The notes below the pieces were generated by a model, which did not search any database, was not told the origin of the DNA, and was given only the letters and a program-made list of their open reading frames with translations. The position numbers and the translations under genes were made by a program. From the NCBI RefSeq assembly GCF_000723205.1, contig NZ_HG315671.1, forward strand, positions 322,851 through 386,850: a stretch of 64,000 nucleotides of DNA. Direction: 5' to 3'. Origin of the DNA: Formosa agariphila KMM 3901 (GTDB lineage: Bacteria > Bacteroidota > Bacteroidia > Flavobacteriales > Flavobacteriaceae). Below are positions 52,937 through 61,984 of this stretch, in pieces (positions within the stretch are counted from its first letter, which is position 1; the number at the start of each line of letters is the position of its first letter).

Positions 52937-53899
52937 TTAAGCGTTTTGTGCTTTAAAGGCTTTTAATTTTTCAATTAAGGCAGGTACAACCTCGAAGGCA
53001 TCGCCAACCACACCGTAATCTGCAGCCTTAAAGAAAGGTGCTTCTGGGTCTGTATTGATAACGACTTTTACTTTCGATGCGTTTATTCCTGCTAAGTGTT
53101 GAATTGCTCCCGAAATTCCGATAGCAATATATAAATTTGCTGCTACAGGTTTTCCTGTTTGTCCAACGTGTTCGCCATGTGGTCTCCATCCTAAATCCGA
53201 AACTGGTTTAGAACATGCGGTAGCAGCGCCTAATACTTCAGCTAATTCTTCAATCATACCCCAGTTTTCTGGACCTTTTAATCCGCGACCTCCAGACACT
53301 ACAATTTCTGCATCGGCTATGGTTACTTTATCTGTGGCTTTATCTACAGATTCAACATGAACGCCGTTTTCAGGAATAGATGGTGAATAATTAGTAACTT
53401 CAGCTTCGGTAGCTTGTTCTTTTAATCCGAACGAATTTTTAGACAGTCCTACTAATTTTATATCTGTACTGATGCTTGTTTCGTTAAATGCTTTGTTTGT
53501 AAACGCTGTACGTTTAACCGTAAATGGAGATACGCTTGAAGGCGCGGCAACAACATTAGAGGCATATCCCGCTTTTAAAGCGATTGCTAATAATGGTGCT
53601 AAATATTTACTGTCTGCGCTAGAACTAACAATTACAACTTTAGAGCCTTCTTCGGTGGCTGCTTGATTAATAACATTGGCATAAGATTTTGCATTAAACG
53701 CATCTAACTTAGCGTCTTTAACATTTAATACTTTGGTTACACCATAAGTTCCTAAAACCGAAGGGTCTTCAGCATTAATAGAAATTGCAGTAACTGATGT
53801 CCCTAATTGGTCGGCAACAGCTCTGGCGTAAGAAGCAACTTCGAAAGCTACTTTTTTAAATTTACCTTGTTCTGATTCTGTATATACTAAAACTGACAT
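52937..53899 (-). CDS. etfA: Electron transfer flavoprotein alpha subunit
   Basis: A 320-residue FAD-binding subunit of ETF. The N-terminal alpha/beta domain runs to about 190. The C-terminal FAD domain contains 'SGGRGLKGPENWGMIEELAEVLGAATACSKPVSD' (pieces), 'HGEHVGQTGKPVAANLYIAIGISGAIQHLAG' (pieces) and 'INTDPEAPFFKAADYGVVGD'. With EtfB it accepts electrons from acyl-CoA dehydrogenases and passes them to the quinone pool. It lies 52 nt downstream of etfB. Confidence 0.97.
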   Translation of the reverse strand: MSVLVYTESEQGKFKKVAFEVASYARAVADQLGTSVTAISINAEDPSVLGTYGVTKVLNVKDAKLDAFNAKSYANVINQAATEEGSKVVIVSSSADSKYLAPLLAIALKAGYASNVVAAPSSVSPFTVKRTAFTNKAFNETSISTDIKLVGLSKNSFGLKEQATEAEVTNYSPSIPENGVHVESVDKATDKVTIADAEIVVSGGRGLKGPENWGMIEELAEVLGAATACSKPVSDLGWRPHGEHVGQTGKPVAANLYIAIGISGAIQHLAGINASKVKVVINTDPEAPFFKAADYGVVGDAFEVVPALIEKLKAFKAQNA

Positions 53900-53951
53900 A
53901 ATGTTTTGATTTTAAATTCCAATAAAAATTGTTTGTTGTATTGAAATGTGA

Positions 53952-54698
53952 TTAAATGACTTTAGCTTCGTTATGAAGTAAATTAACTAGTTCATCTAAA
54001 TTATCTGGAGACACTAAAGTCACAGCGCCTTTAGGAGTTGGTTTCTCGAATTTAACAGAAACGGTTTCAGTAGATGCGTCTACAGGTTCTAAAATTGTTA
54101 AAGGTTTTTTACGAGCCATCATAATACCTCGCATGTTCGGGATACGTAAATCGCTTTCATCAACCAATCCTTTTTGTGCGCCTACTACTAAAGGTAAAGT
54201 TGTTGTTACAGTTTCTTTACCGCCATCAATTTCACGAATGGCTTTAACATTAGTACCATCAATGTCTAAGCTAATACATGTATTTATAAAGTTAGCATCT
54301 ATTAAACCAGCAAGCATGCCTGGCACCATACCGCCATTGTAGTCTATAGATTCTCTACCGGCAATTACTAAATCGTAAGCACCATCTGTTACCACTTTTG
54401 CTAGTTGTTCTGCTACGGCATAACCATCTAAGGCTGGGGTGTTAACACGAATTGCGCCATCTGCACCAAGTGCTAAAGCTTTACGTAACGTAGGTTCGGT
54501 TTCTGGTCCACCAACATTTACAACATCTACAGTTGCACCTTGTTTTTCTTTAAACCACATGGCACGGGTTAATCCGTATTCGTCGTTTGGGTTAATTATA
54601 AATTGAACGCCGTTGGTATCAAATTTTGTATCGCCTTCTGTAAAATTTATTTTAGAAGTCGTATCTGGAACGTGACTAATACACACTAATATTTTCAT
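53952..54698 (-). CDS. etfB: Electron transfer flavoprotein beta subunit
   Basis: A 248-residue subunit that binds AMP and partners EtfA. Seen are 'MKILVCISHVPDTTSKI', 'INPNDEYGLTRAMWFKE', 'LALGADGAIRV', 'DLVIAGRESIDYNGGMVPGMLAG' (in pieces) and the family signature 'VVGAQKGLVDESDLRIPNMRGIMMARKKPL' (pieces). It heads the etfBA operon. A 28-bp perfect palindrome lies 64 nt upstream of its ATG, where a promoter -33 region could be, so regulated expression is plausible. Confidence 0.97.
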   Translation of the reverse strand: MKILVCISHVPDTTSKINFTEGDTKFDTNGVQFIINPNDEYGLTRAMWFKEKQGATVDVVNVGGPETEPTLRKALALGADGAIRVNTPALDGYAVAEQLAKVVTDGAYDLVIAGRESIDYNGGMVPGMLAGLIDANFINTCISLDIDGTNVKAIREIDGGKETVTTTLPLVVGAQKGLVDESDLRIPNMRGIMMARKKPLTILEPVDASTETVSVKFEKPTPKGAVTLVSPDNLDELVNLLHNEAKVI

Positions 54699-54761
54699 AA
54701 TATTTGTTTGTTATATATAAGTATAGTTTTATCTGGTTACGAAGTTATTGAATTTTATTGA

Positions 54762-54789
54762 ATTTTTACTATGCATGCATAGTAAAAAT
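54762..54789. promoter_or_regulatory. 28-bp perfect palindrome upstream of etfBA (candidate operator)
   Basis: The half-site ATTTTTACTATGCA is followed directly by its exact reverse complement, with no loop. A loop-free palindrome is unlike a terminator and typical of a binding site for a homodimeric regulator. On the minus strand a TAACTTCG element (54740-54747, one mismatch to TAnnTTTG) lies about 15 nt downstream, so the palindrome would cover the -33 region. The regulator is not in the window. Confidence 0.6.
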
Positions 54790-55142
54790 GTTAAAAAAAG
54801 CGTTAATTTTTGCCGAATGTTGAATTTATGGTTCTAAGAGTGAAAATGCCAATCTCTTTTACCATTCATCTTTTTATGTAAAAAAAAGTAAAGAATAAAC
54901 GTTGAATTTAAGTTTTAAAGCACATATTAATCAGGAGCTGTTTTAATACATGTTGCGTACATAGAGACACATGTTTTATGGAGTTAAAAATATTGATTTT
55001 AGATTTTTACTTTATTTAAAGCAAATCTAGCTGGGATAGCAGTGTTGTTTTCAGTAAAATAAAAATATTCTTATCACTGTTTTAGCTTGATTTAAGCTGT
55101 TTTTAAAAATTTCTTTTGATTTAATAAATTAATAAGAATTCT
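54790..55142. other. Non-coding gap between the etf operon and the PDH E1-beta gene
   Basis: About 350 AT-rich bases between divergent genes. I see no open reading frame of note, no RNA gene and no strong hairpin. It carries the upstream regulatory regions of both neighbours. Confidence 0.5.
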
Positions 55143-55176
55143 TTTGTAGAAAGTTTTGCATTTATTGTTATTTTTG
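55143..55176 (+). promoter_or_regulatory. Promoter of the PDH E1-beta gene
   Basis: TTTG at 55143-55146 and TATTTTTG (TAnnTTTG) at 55169-55176 with a 22-nt spacer; the ATG at 55198 lies about 15 nt after the expected transcription start. Confidence 0.65.
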
Positions 55177-55197
55177 TGGTCTTATAAAATTAGATAC

Positions 55198-56178
55198 ATG
55201 AGAACAATTCAATTCAGAGAAGCGATTTGTGAAGCCATGAGTGAAGAAATGCGCAGAGATGAGAGCATTTACTTAATGGGTGAAGAAGTTGCTGAATACA
55301 ACGGTGCATACAAAGCATCAAAAGGAATGTTAGACGAGTTTGGTGCAAAACGTGTTATCGATACACCAATTGCTGAATTAGGTTTTGCAGGAATAGCTGT
55401 TGGATCTACAATGACTGGTAACAGGCCAATCGTAGAGTATATGACCTTTAACTTTTCGCTAGTCGGAATTGATCAAATTATAAACAACGCTGCAAAAATT
55501 AGACAAATGTCTGGTGGGCAGTTTAAATGTCCAATCGTATTTAGAGGACCAACTGCATCTGCAGGACAATTAGGGGCAACGCACTCTCAAGCTTTCGAAA
55601 GCTGGTTTGCTAACACACCTGGTTTAAAAGTTGTAGTACCTTCTAACGTTTATGATGCTAAAGGACTTTTAAAAGCAGCTATTCGTGATGACGATCCAGT
55701 AATTTTCATGGAAAGTGAGCAAATGTATGGTGATAAAGGTGAAGTGCCAGATGGTGAGTATGTTTTACCAATTGGAGTTGCCGATATTAAAAGAGAAGGT
55801 ACAGATGTTACTATCGTATCTTTTGGTAAAATCATCAAAGAAGCTTACAAAGCAGCAGACGATTTAGCTAAAGAAGGCGTGTCTTGCGAAATTATCGATT
55901 TACGTACTGTTCGTCCGTTAGATATTAACGCTGTTTTAAAATCTGTTAAGAAAACGAATAGATTAGTAATTTTAGAAGAAGCATGGCCATTTGGAAATGT
56001 ATCTACAGAGATTACTTACCAAGTACAGTCACAAGCATTCGATTATTTAGATGCACCAATTGAAAAAATAAATACAGCAGATACTCCTGCACCTTATTCT
56101 CCAGAATTATTGGCAGAATGGTTACCTAACAGCAACGACGTTGTTAAGGCTGTAAAAAAAGTAATGTATAAAAAGTAA
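55198..56178 (+). CDS. pdhB: Pyruvate dehydrogenase E1 component, beta subunit
   Basis: 326 residues from the ATG at 55198 (MRTIQFREAICEAM), just downstream of a promoter; the ATG at 55156 would lie upstream of the predicted start of transcription. Family blocks are 'GEEVAEYNGAYKASKGM', 'DTPIAELGFAGIAVG', 'RGPTASAGQLGATHSQAFESWF' (pieces), 'EIIDLRTVRPLD' and 'EEAWPFGNVSTEI'. It forms the thiamine-diphosphate E1 of the pyruvate complex with an alpha subunit. The alpha and E2 genes are not adjacent, so this subunit is encoded apart from them. Confidence 0.95.
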   Translation: MRTIQFREAICEAMSEEMRRDESIYLMGEEVAEYNGAYKASKGMLDEFGAKRVIDTPIAELGFAGIAVGSTMTGNRPIVEYMTFNFSLVGIDQIINNAAKIRQMSGGQFKCPIVFRGPTASAGQLGATHSQAFESWFANTPGLKVVVPSNVYDAKGLLKAAIRDDDPVIFMESEQMYGDKGEVPDGEYVLPIGVADIKREGTDVTIVSFGKIIKEAYKAADDLAKEGVSCEIIDLRTVRPLDINAVLKSVKKTNRLVILEEAWPFGNVSTEITYQVQSQAFDYLDAPIEKINTADTPAPYSPELLAEWLPNSNDVVKAVKKVMYKK

Positions 56179-56199
56179 ATTACTTTATACTGTATATTT

Positions 56200-56240
56200 A
56201 AAACTTCATCAACATGATTCATTGCTGATGAAGTTTTTTT
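56200..56240 (+). terminator. Terminator after the PDH E1-beta gene
   Basis: AAAACTTCATCA pairs with TGATGAAGTTTT across a 14-nt loop, followed by a run of nine Ts in all. The next gene starts only a few bases later. Confidence 0.88.
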
Positions 56241-56246
56241 TTAACT

Positions 56247-58739
56247 ATGAATTTAAAACTTAGCCTCACATTTTTCCTCCTAGGATGTCTATCTATACTA
56301 GCCCAAACAAAAGTTAGCGGAAACGTCTTTGACGAAAATAACGAACCTGTAGCTTATGCTAACGTTATTTTTAAAGGATCATCACAGGGAACAATTACCA
56401 ACGAAGATGGTAAATTTTACATGGAATCAGATTCCAATTGGGAGACACTCTCAGTTTCATTTATTGGATATATAACAAAAGAAATTCCATTACCTAAAAA
56501 ATCAAATTACAACTTAAAAGTCGTTTTAGAGGAGGAAACCGCACAATTAGACGAAGTTGTAATTGTAACCGGAAAACAACCTAAAAAAAATAATCCCGCA
56601 ATAGATATTTTAAGAAAAATATGGGAGCATAAACGAAGAAATGGCCTTCGTAAATTCGATCAGTACGAATACGACAAGTACGAAAAAATTGAATTCGATT
56701 TAAATACCATAGACAGTTCTTTAATGGAAAGCAGAATTTTTAAAGGCATGGAATTTGTCTTTGAATCTGTAGATACCTCTAACGTTACAGGAAAAACCTA
56801 CTTACCCATTTTTGTAAACGAATCGGCGAGTAAAGTATATGGTAATAATGTAACTTCAAAAGAACGCGATGTTTTAAAAGGAAACAAAATGTCTGGTTTT
56901 AGTAATAATCAATTCATTTTAGATTTCATTAAAGACTTGTATTCGCAGTACGATGTGTACGAAAACTATCTTAAATTCTTCGATAAAAGTTTTGTTAGTC
57001 CATTATCAAAAACAGGGATAAACGTATATAATTATGTCCTGTCAGATAGTGCATATATAGATAATAAATGGTGTTATAATATTATTTATTATCCGCGTCG
57101 TAAAAATGAGTTAACCTTTAAAGGTGATTTTTGGGTGAACGACTCAACGTTTGCGATTAAAAAAATAAACATGCAAGCTTCAAAAAGCGCAAATATAAAT
57201 TGGGTAAAAGAAATTTATATAGAACAAGAGTTTGATGTTTTAAACGATTCCATATTTCTTATAAAACGAGACTATTTTATGTCGGATTTTGCTTTTAAGA
57301 AAAAAGATGATGCTCGAGGTGTATATGGAAAACGTACTACTCTATACGATAACTATCAATTTGATAAACCTCATGCAGATGATTTTTATAATGAAGAAGT
57401 TTTCGAGTATAATGAAGATACCTACAATCGAGATGACGAGTTTTGGGAAGCTAATAGACAAGAAACCTTAAGCAAAGATGAAAAAGGTGTTTATAAAATG
57501 CTGGATACATTACAAACCGTTAAAAAGTTTAAACGCTTATATAGTGCAGGTACAGTTTTGGCATCTGGATATGTAGAAATTGATGAGTTAAACATGGATT
57601 ATGGACCATTGTTTTCTAGTTTTGGATATAACGAAGTAGAAGGCTTGCGTATTCGTGGAGGTGGACGTACGTATTTTGGAGCTAATGATCCTTGGCGATT
57701 AGAAGGGTTTGGCGCTTATGGGTTTAGAGACAAGAAAATAAAATACGGTATTTCTGGAAAATGGTTAATCAATAAAGAAAACCGATTTATAATCTCTGGA
57801 GGTCACCGTAAAGATATAGAACAAATAGGGGCAAGTTTAACAACGTCTACAGATGTTTTAGGCCGAAGTTTAGCTTCTTCTGCATTATTTGCAAAAGGGA
57901 CAAACGACAAATTATCTAATATAGAATTAACCAGTTTAGCATTTGAATTGGAACCTATTAAAAATGTTGTATTCCGCTTGGGAGCCGATTTTAGAACCTT
58001 GAGTTCTGCTTCAGACTCCTTTAATTTAGATTATTATACAGACGATACATTTACAGAAATTGCTTCAGAATTGAAACAATTTGAAACGGCATTGTCTGTA
58101 ACATATTACCCTAACAGACGAATGACAGGTTACGGTGTAGAACGCGCAAGAGCTAATAATAACTTTGCGACTCTATTTGCACAAGTAAGTCATGGTGAAA
58201 AAAACTTAATGAAAAGTGATTTCGATTATACAAAATTACAATTTTCGTATACACAGCCTTGGCAAGTTGGTGGTTTTGGACGGTTATTAACTACGGTAGA
58301 AGCAGGAAAGACCTTTGGAGAAGTGCCTTTAGGATTACTTAGCGTTGTGCCAGGAAACCAAGCTTACTTTTCGGTATATAATACATTCTCTCAGCTAGAT
58401 TATTACGAGTTTATTACAGATACATACGTGTCTGCTCACATGGAGCATAACTTCAATGGCCGATTGTTTTCGCGTATTCCATTTCTAAATAAATTAAACT
58501 TAAGAGAAATTATAGGATTAAGAGGAGTTTGGGGAGAAATTTCAGAAGAGAATATTGCACTAAGTGCATCGAATGTGCCATATAATGCACCGAGTGAAAA
58601 AGTGTATTATGAATATAGTTTTGGAATTGGTAATATTTTTAAAGTATTTAGAATAGATTTTAATTTTAGAGGTAATTATTTAGAGAATCCTAGTGCTCGT
58701 AATTTTGGAGTAACAGGTAGTTTTGGATTTTATTTTTAG
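56247..58739 (+). CDS. DUF5686 outer-membrane protein with carboxypeptidase-regulatory-like domain
   Basis: 830 residues. A signal peptide (about 1-19, SILA before Q) precedes a carboxypeptidase D regulatory-like beta sandwich (about 21-100: 'VSGNVFDENNEPVAYANVIFKGSSQGTITNEDGKF', in pieces). DUF5686 extends to the end as an outer-membrane barrel with many amphipathic strands and a terminal 'GVTGSFGFYF'. This layout recalls TonB-dependent receptors, but no plug domain is visible. Function is unknown; surface or outer-membrane transport is inferred. Confidence 0.9.
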   Translation: MNLKLSLTFFLLGCLSILAQTKVSGNVFDENNEPVAYANVIFKGSSQGTITNEDGKFYMESDSNWETLSVSFIGYITKEIPLPKKSNYNLKVVLEEETAQLDEVVIVTGKQPKKNNPAIDILRKIWEHKRRNGLRKFDQYEYDKYEKIEFDLNTIDSSLMESRIFKGMEFVFESVDTSNVTGKTYLPIFVNESASKVYGNNVTSKERDVLKGNKMSGFSNNQFILDFIKDLYSQYDVYENYLKFFDKSFVSPLSKTGINVYNYVLSDSAYIDNKWCYNIIYYPRRKNELTFKGDFWVNDSTFAIKKINMQASKSANINWVKEIYIEQEFDVLNDSIFLIKRDYFMSDFAFKKKDDARGVYGKRTTLYDNYQFDKPHADDFYNEEVFEYNEDTYNRDDEFWEANRQETLSKDEKGVYKMLDTLQTVKKFKRLYSAGTVLASGYVEIDELNMDYGPLFSSFGYNEVEGLRIRGGGRTYFGANDPWRLEGFGAYGFRDKKIKYGISGKWLINKENRFIISGGHRKDIEQIGASLTTSTDVLGRSLASSALFAKGTNDKLSNIELTSLAFELEPIKNVVFRLGADFRTLSSASDSFNLDYYTDDTFTEIASELKQFETALSVTYYPNRRMTGYGVERARANNNFATLFAQVSHGEKNLMKSDFDYTKLQFSYTQPWQVGGFGRLLTTVEAGKTFGEVPLGLLSVVPGNQAYFSVYNTFSQLDYYEFITDTYVSAHMEHNFNGRLFSRIPFLNKLNLREIIGLRGVWGEISEENIALSASNVPYNAPSEKVYYEYSFGIGNIFKVFRIDFNFRGNYLENPSARNFGVTGSFGFYF

Positions 58740-58817
58740 TTTTATCGTCTTTTTATTTACAAATTATCAATTTACAACGTTATAATTAAGATAATCTGAA
58801 ATCAATTCATTTTTAGG

Positions 58818-58848
58818 TTGCCTATAATTATAGTGTTCAGTACATTTA
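58818..58848 (+). promoter_or_regulatory. Probable promoter of the pyrophosphatase gene
   Basis: TTG at 58818-58820 and TACATTTA (one mismatch to TAnnTTTG) at 58841-58848, with a 20-nt spacer; the ATG is 22 nt downstream. Confidence 0.45.
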
Positions 58849-58869
58849 CCTTTATAAAACACAGTTAAT

Positions 58870-59397
58870 ATGAGTCCAGAAAAACACGAAACTTTTGATG
58901 TATTAATAGAAATTCCTAAGGGAAGTAGAAATAAATACGAATACGATTTTGATTTACATAAAATTAGATTCGACAGAATGCTATTTTCTTCAATGATGTA
59001 CCCTGGAGATTATGGTTTTATTCCAGAAACCTTAGCTTTAGATAAAGATCCATTAGATGTACTTGTATTAGGACATCAACCAACTTACCCAATGACGGTA
59101 ATGGAAGTTCGTCCAATTGGAGTGTTTCATATGACCGATGAAAAAGGGCCAGATGAAAAAATTATTTGTGTACCGGTTTCAGATCCAATTTGGAATAACA
59201 AAAACGATATATCAGATTTAAACCCACACCGTTTAAAAGAAATTGAACACTTTTTTCAAGTGTATAAAGATTTAGAAAAAAAGAAAGTAGATACCGGTGG
59301 ATGGAGTGATGCAGTAACAGCACTAAAAGTTTATCACGAATGTGTAGAACGTTACAATAATAGCGAGCACAAAGAACGCGGCGATTTCAAAATTTAA
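58870..59397 (+). CDS. ppa: Soluble inorganic pyrophosphatase
   Basis: A 175-residue family I pyrophosphatase. The active site is visible: 'EIPKGSRNKYEYD' (Lys, Arg), 'YPGDYGFIPET', the signature 'DKDPLDVLVLG' with its three metal-binding aspartates, and 'DLNPHRLKEIEHFFQVYKDLE..K' near the C-terminus. It hydrolyses the PPi released by biosynthesis. The membrane-bound pyrophosphatase gene follows after a terminator, so the two PPi-hydrolysing enzymes are encoded side by side. Confidence 0.97.
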   Translation: MSPEKHETFDVLIEIPKGSRNKYEYDFDLHKIRFDRMLFSSMMYPGDYGFIPETLALDKDPLDVLVLGHQPTYPMTVMEVRPIGVFHMTDEKGPDEKIICVPVSDPIWNNKNDISDLNPHRLKEIEHFFQVYKDLEKKKVDTGGWSDAVTALKVYHECVERYNNSEHKERGDFKI

Positions 59398-59418
59398 TCG
59401 TATATTTTATAAAATAGT

Positions 59419-59456
59419 AAAAAAACCACATTTAAACTGACAAATGTGGTTTTTTT
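59419..59456 (+). terminator. Terminator after the soluble pyrophosphatase gene
   Basis: A stem AAAAAACCACATTT / AAATGTGGTTTTTT with a loop of about 8 nt and a long T-run; starts 22 nt after the stop. Confidence 0.9.
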
Positions 59457-59521
59457 GTGTCTTTAATTTTGGTATTTTTATAGATATGTAAATAACTAAC
59501 TTTTCTAAATTAATATTGAAT

Positions 59522-61861
59522 ATGGAATATTTAATTAAATTTTTACCGTTTTTTGGAATCCTCGCATTAATTTTCGTTTTTCTAAAAAGTGGATGGGTAT
59601 CTAAGCAAGAAGTAGGTGACGAGAAAATGTCACGTATTGCTAAAAACATAGCAGATGGTGCTATGGCATTTTTAAAAGCAGAGTATAAGGTTTTGGCTGT
59701 ATTTGTGGCTGCTGTAGCCGTACTGCTGTATTTTAAAGGTGTTTCTGAAGTCGGATCAAGTGGAATTGTAGCCCTATCCTTTATTGTAGGAGCTATTTGT
59801 TCTGCACTTGCCGGATTTATCGGAATGAAAGTAGCAACCAAAGCCAATGTAAGAACAACACAAGCGGCAAGAACTTCGCTTGGCAGGGCACTAGAAGTGG
59901 CTTTCGCTGGAGGTGCTGTAATGGGTTTAGGTGTTGTTGGTTTAGGTATTCTAGGGTTAAGTGGTTTATTTATGTTATACCAAAACATGTGGCCAGGTGC
60001 AGAAAACTTAGCAATGGTTTTAAATGTGCTTTCAGGATTTTCTTTAGGAGCATCATCTATAGCACTATTTGCTCGTGTTGGTGGAGGTATTTATACTAAA
60101 GCTGCCGATGTAGGTGCCGATTTAGTTGGTAAAGTTGAAGCTGGTATTCCAGAAGATCACCCTTTAAACCCTGCAACTATTGCAGATAATGTGGGTGACA
60201 ATGTTGGAGATGTAGCTGGTATGGGTGCCGATTTATTCGAATCGTATGTTGGTTCTATAATTGGTACAATGGTTCTAGGAGCTTATATTCTAACTCCAGA
60301 ATTTGATGGTTTAGGCGCTGTATATTTACCTTTAGTTCTTGGAGCGGTAGGTATTGTAATGTCTATACTAGGAACATTCTTCGTAAGAGTAAAAGATGGT
60401 GGTAATCCACAAACAGCACTAAATATTGGAGAGTTTGGATCTGCTGGATTAATGGTAGTTGCATCTTATTTTATAATTGGGTCATTAATTCCTGAGTCGG
60501 TAGAAGGTTTACCTTTTGGGTCTTGGGGTGTATTTATGGCAACTGTTGCCGGTTTAGTTGCCGGTCTTGGTGTTGGTAAAATCACAGAGTATTATACTGC
60601 AACGGGTAAAAAACCAGTAATGTCTATTGTAAAACAATCGGAAACAGGTTCTGCAACAAATATTATTGCAGGTTTAGGTGTAGGGATGATGTCTACAGCA
60701 ATTCCGATTTTATTAATTGCAGCTGCAATTATTATTTCACACCATTATGCAGGATTATATGGTATTGCTATTGCAGCAGTAGGAATGTTAGCAAATACAG
60801 GAATTCAATTGGCTGTAGATGCTTATGGACCTATTTGTGATAATGCAGGAGGTATAGCAGAAATGGCAGAATTGCCAAGTGAAGTACGTGAACGTACAGA
60901 TAAATTAGATGCTGTAGGTAATACTACCGCAGCAGTAGGAAAAGGGTTTGCAATTGCGTCGGCAGCCTTAACAGCTTTAGCGCTTTTTGCAGCGTTTATG
61001 AAAACAGCAAACGTAACGGCTATCGATGTGTCTCATCCAGGAATTATGGCAGGACTTTTAGTAGGAGCTATGTTACCTTTTGTATTTTCTGCTTTATCTA
61101 TGAATGCAGTGGGGCGTGCGGCTATGGCTATGATAGAAGAAGTCCGTCGTCAATTTAGAGATATTCCAGAATTAAAAGCGGCTTTAGGTGTGATGAGAAA
61201 ATATGACTCAGATATGACTAAAGCTTCTCCAGAAGATCGTGCTATTTTTGACAAAGCCGATGGTGTTGCAGATTATGGTAAATGTATCGATATTTCTACA
61301 AAAGCATCGATTAGAGAAATGGTGTTACCAGGATTATTAGCTATTGCGGTGCCTGTAGCAGTTGGTTTTATTGGTGGTGCAGAAATGTTAGGAGGATTAC
61401 TTGCGGGAGTAACATCTTGTGGGGTATTAATGGCTATTTTTCAGTCTAACGCCGGTGGTGCATGGGATAATGCTAAAAAAACAATAGAAGAACAAGGTAG
61501 AAAAGGTACAGATGCACATAAAGCTGCAGTTGTAGGAGATACTGTTGGGGATCCGTTTAAAGATACCTCAGGACCGTCTTTAAACATTCTTTTAAAATTA
61601 ATGTCGGTAGTTGCTTTAGTTATTGCTCCAAGTATTGCGTTAACAGCAGATAATTTAGCGAATTATAATACCGAGGGTCTTACTAATCAAACTGAAGTAA
61701 TTCAAGAGGTTAGAAGAGAAATTGAGATTAGTGTTGATGAAACTGGCGAAAAAGTTGCAGAAGTAACCGTTATAAAAACAGTAGATGGTAAAGAGATTAT
61801 TGAAACTGTAGTTTATGAAGGTGAAGATGTAAATCAATTCATTAAAAACAGAAGAAAATAA
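59522..61861 (+). CDS. hppA: Membrane-bound ion-pumping pyrophosphatase
   Basis: 779 residues from the ATG at 59522 (an ATG two codons earlier is possible). It has about 16 membrane helices with the PPi-binding signature '[38 protein letters not shown]' (pieces), '[16 protein letters not shown]' and '[22 protein letters not shown]' (pieces). The sequence [10 protein letters not shown] has Ala where potassium-independent enzymes have Lys, which marks the potassium-dependent class. Proton or sodium specificity is not settled. A charged tail of about 55 residues follows the last helix, which is longer than usual. Confidence 0.95.
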   Translation: MEYLIKFLPFFGILALIFVFLKSGWVSKQEVGDEKMSRIAKNIADGAMAFLKAEYKVLAVFVAAVAVLLYFKGVSEVGSSGIVALSFIVGAICSALAGFIGMKVATKANVRTTQAARTSLGRALEVAFAGGAVMGLGVVGLGILGLSGLFMLYQNMWPGAENLAMVLNVLSGFSLGASSIALFARVGGGIYTKAADVGADLVGKVEAGIPEDHPLNPATIADNVGDNVGDVAGMGADLFESYVGSIIGTMVLGAYILTPEFDGLGAVYLPLVLGAVGIVMSILGTFFVRVKDGGNPQTALNIGEFGSAGLMVVASYFIIGSLIPESVEGLPFGSWGVFMATVAGLVAGLGVGKITEYYTATGKKPVMSIVKQSETGSATNIIAGLGVGMMSTAIPILLIAAAIIISHHYAGLYGIAIAAVGMLANTGIQLAVDAYGPICDNAGGIAEMAELPSEVRERTDKLDAVGNTTAAVGKGFAIASAALTALALFAAFMKTANVTAIDVSHPGIMAGLLVGAMLPFVFSALSMNAVGRAAMAMIEEVRRQFRDIPELKAALGVMRKYDSDMTKASPEDRAIFDKADGVADYGKCIDISTKASIREMVLPGLLAIAVPVAVGFIGGAEMLGGLLAGVTSCGVLMAIFQSNAGGAWDNAKKTIEEQGRKGTDAHKAAVVGDTVGDPFKDTSGPSLNILLKLMSVVALVIAPSIALTADNLANYNTEGLTNQTEVIQEVRREIEISVDETGEKVAEVTVIKTVDGKEIIETVVYEGEDVNQFIKNRRK

Positions 61862-61881
61862 ATGCTGAATTAGGTATATTT

Positions 61882-61919
61882 AAAACCGTCTAGAAAGTAA
61901 TTTTTTAGACGGTTTTTTT
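61882..61919 (+). terminator. Terminator after hppA
   Basis: AAAACCGTCTA pairs with TAGACGGTTTT across a 13-nt loop and is followed by more Ts; it starts 21 nt after the stop. Confidence 0.85.
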
Positions 61920-61984
61920 AATATCTAATTTTTATTAAATTTAATAATAAACCGGTATTTTTACACTAAGTTTTATGGTTAAAA

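Noticed and set aside
59407-59988. 193-codon open frame on the minus strand, antisense to the hppA start
   Set aside because: It is Pro/Ala/Thr-rich and overlaps the well-supported hppA gene and a terminator. It is a shadow of the biased hppA codons.
59797-60099. 100-codon plus-strand frame within hppA, rich in Cys and Arg
   Set aside because: It is an out-of-frame reading of the pump gene with improbable composition.
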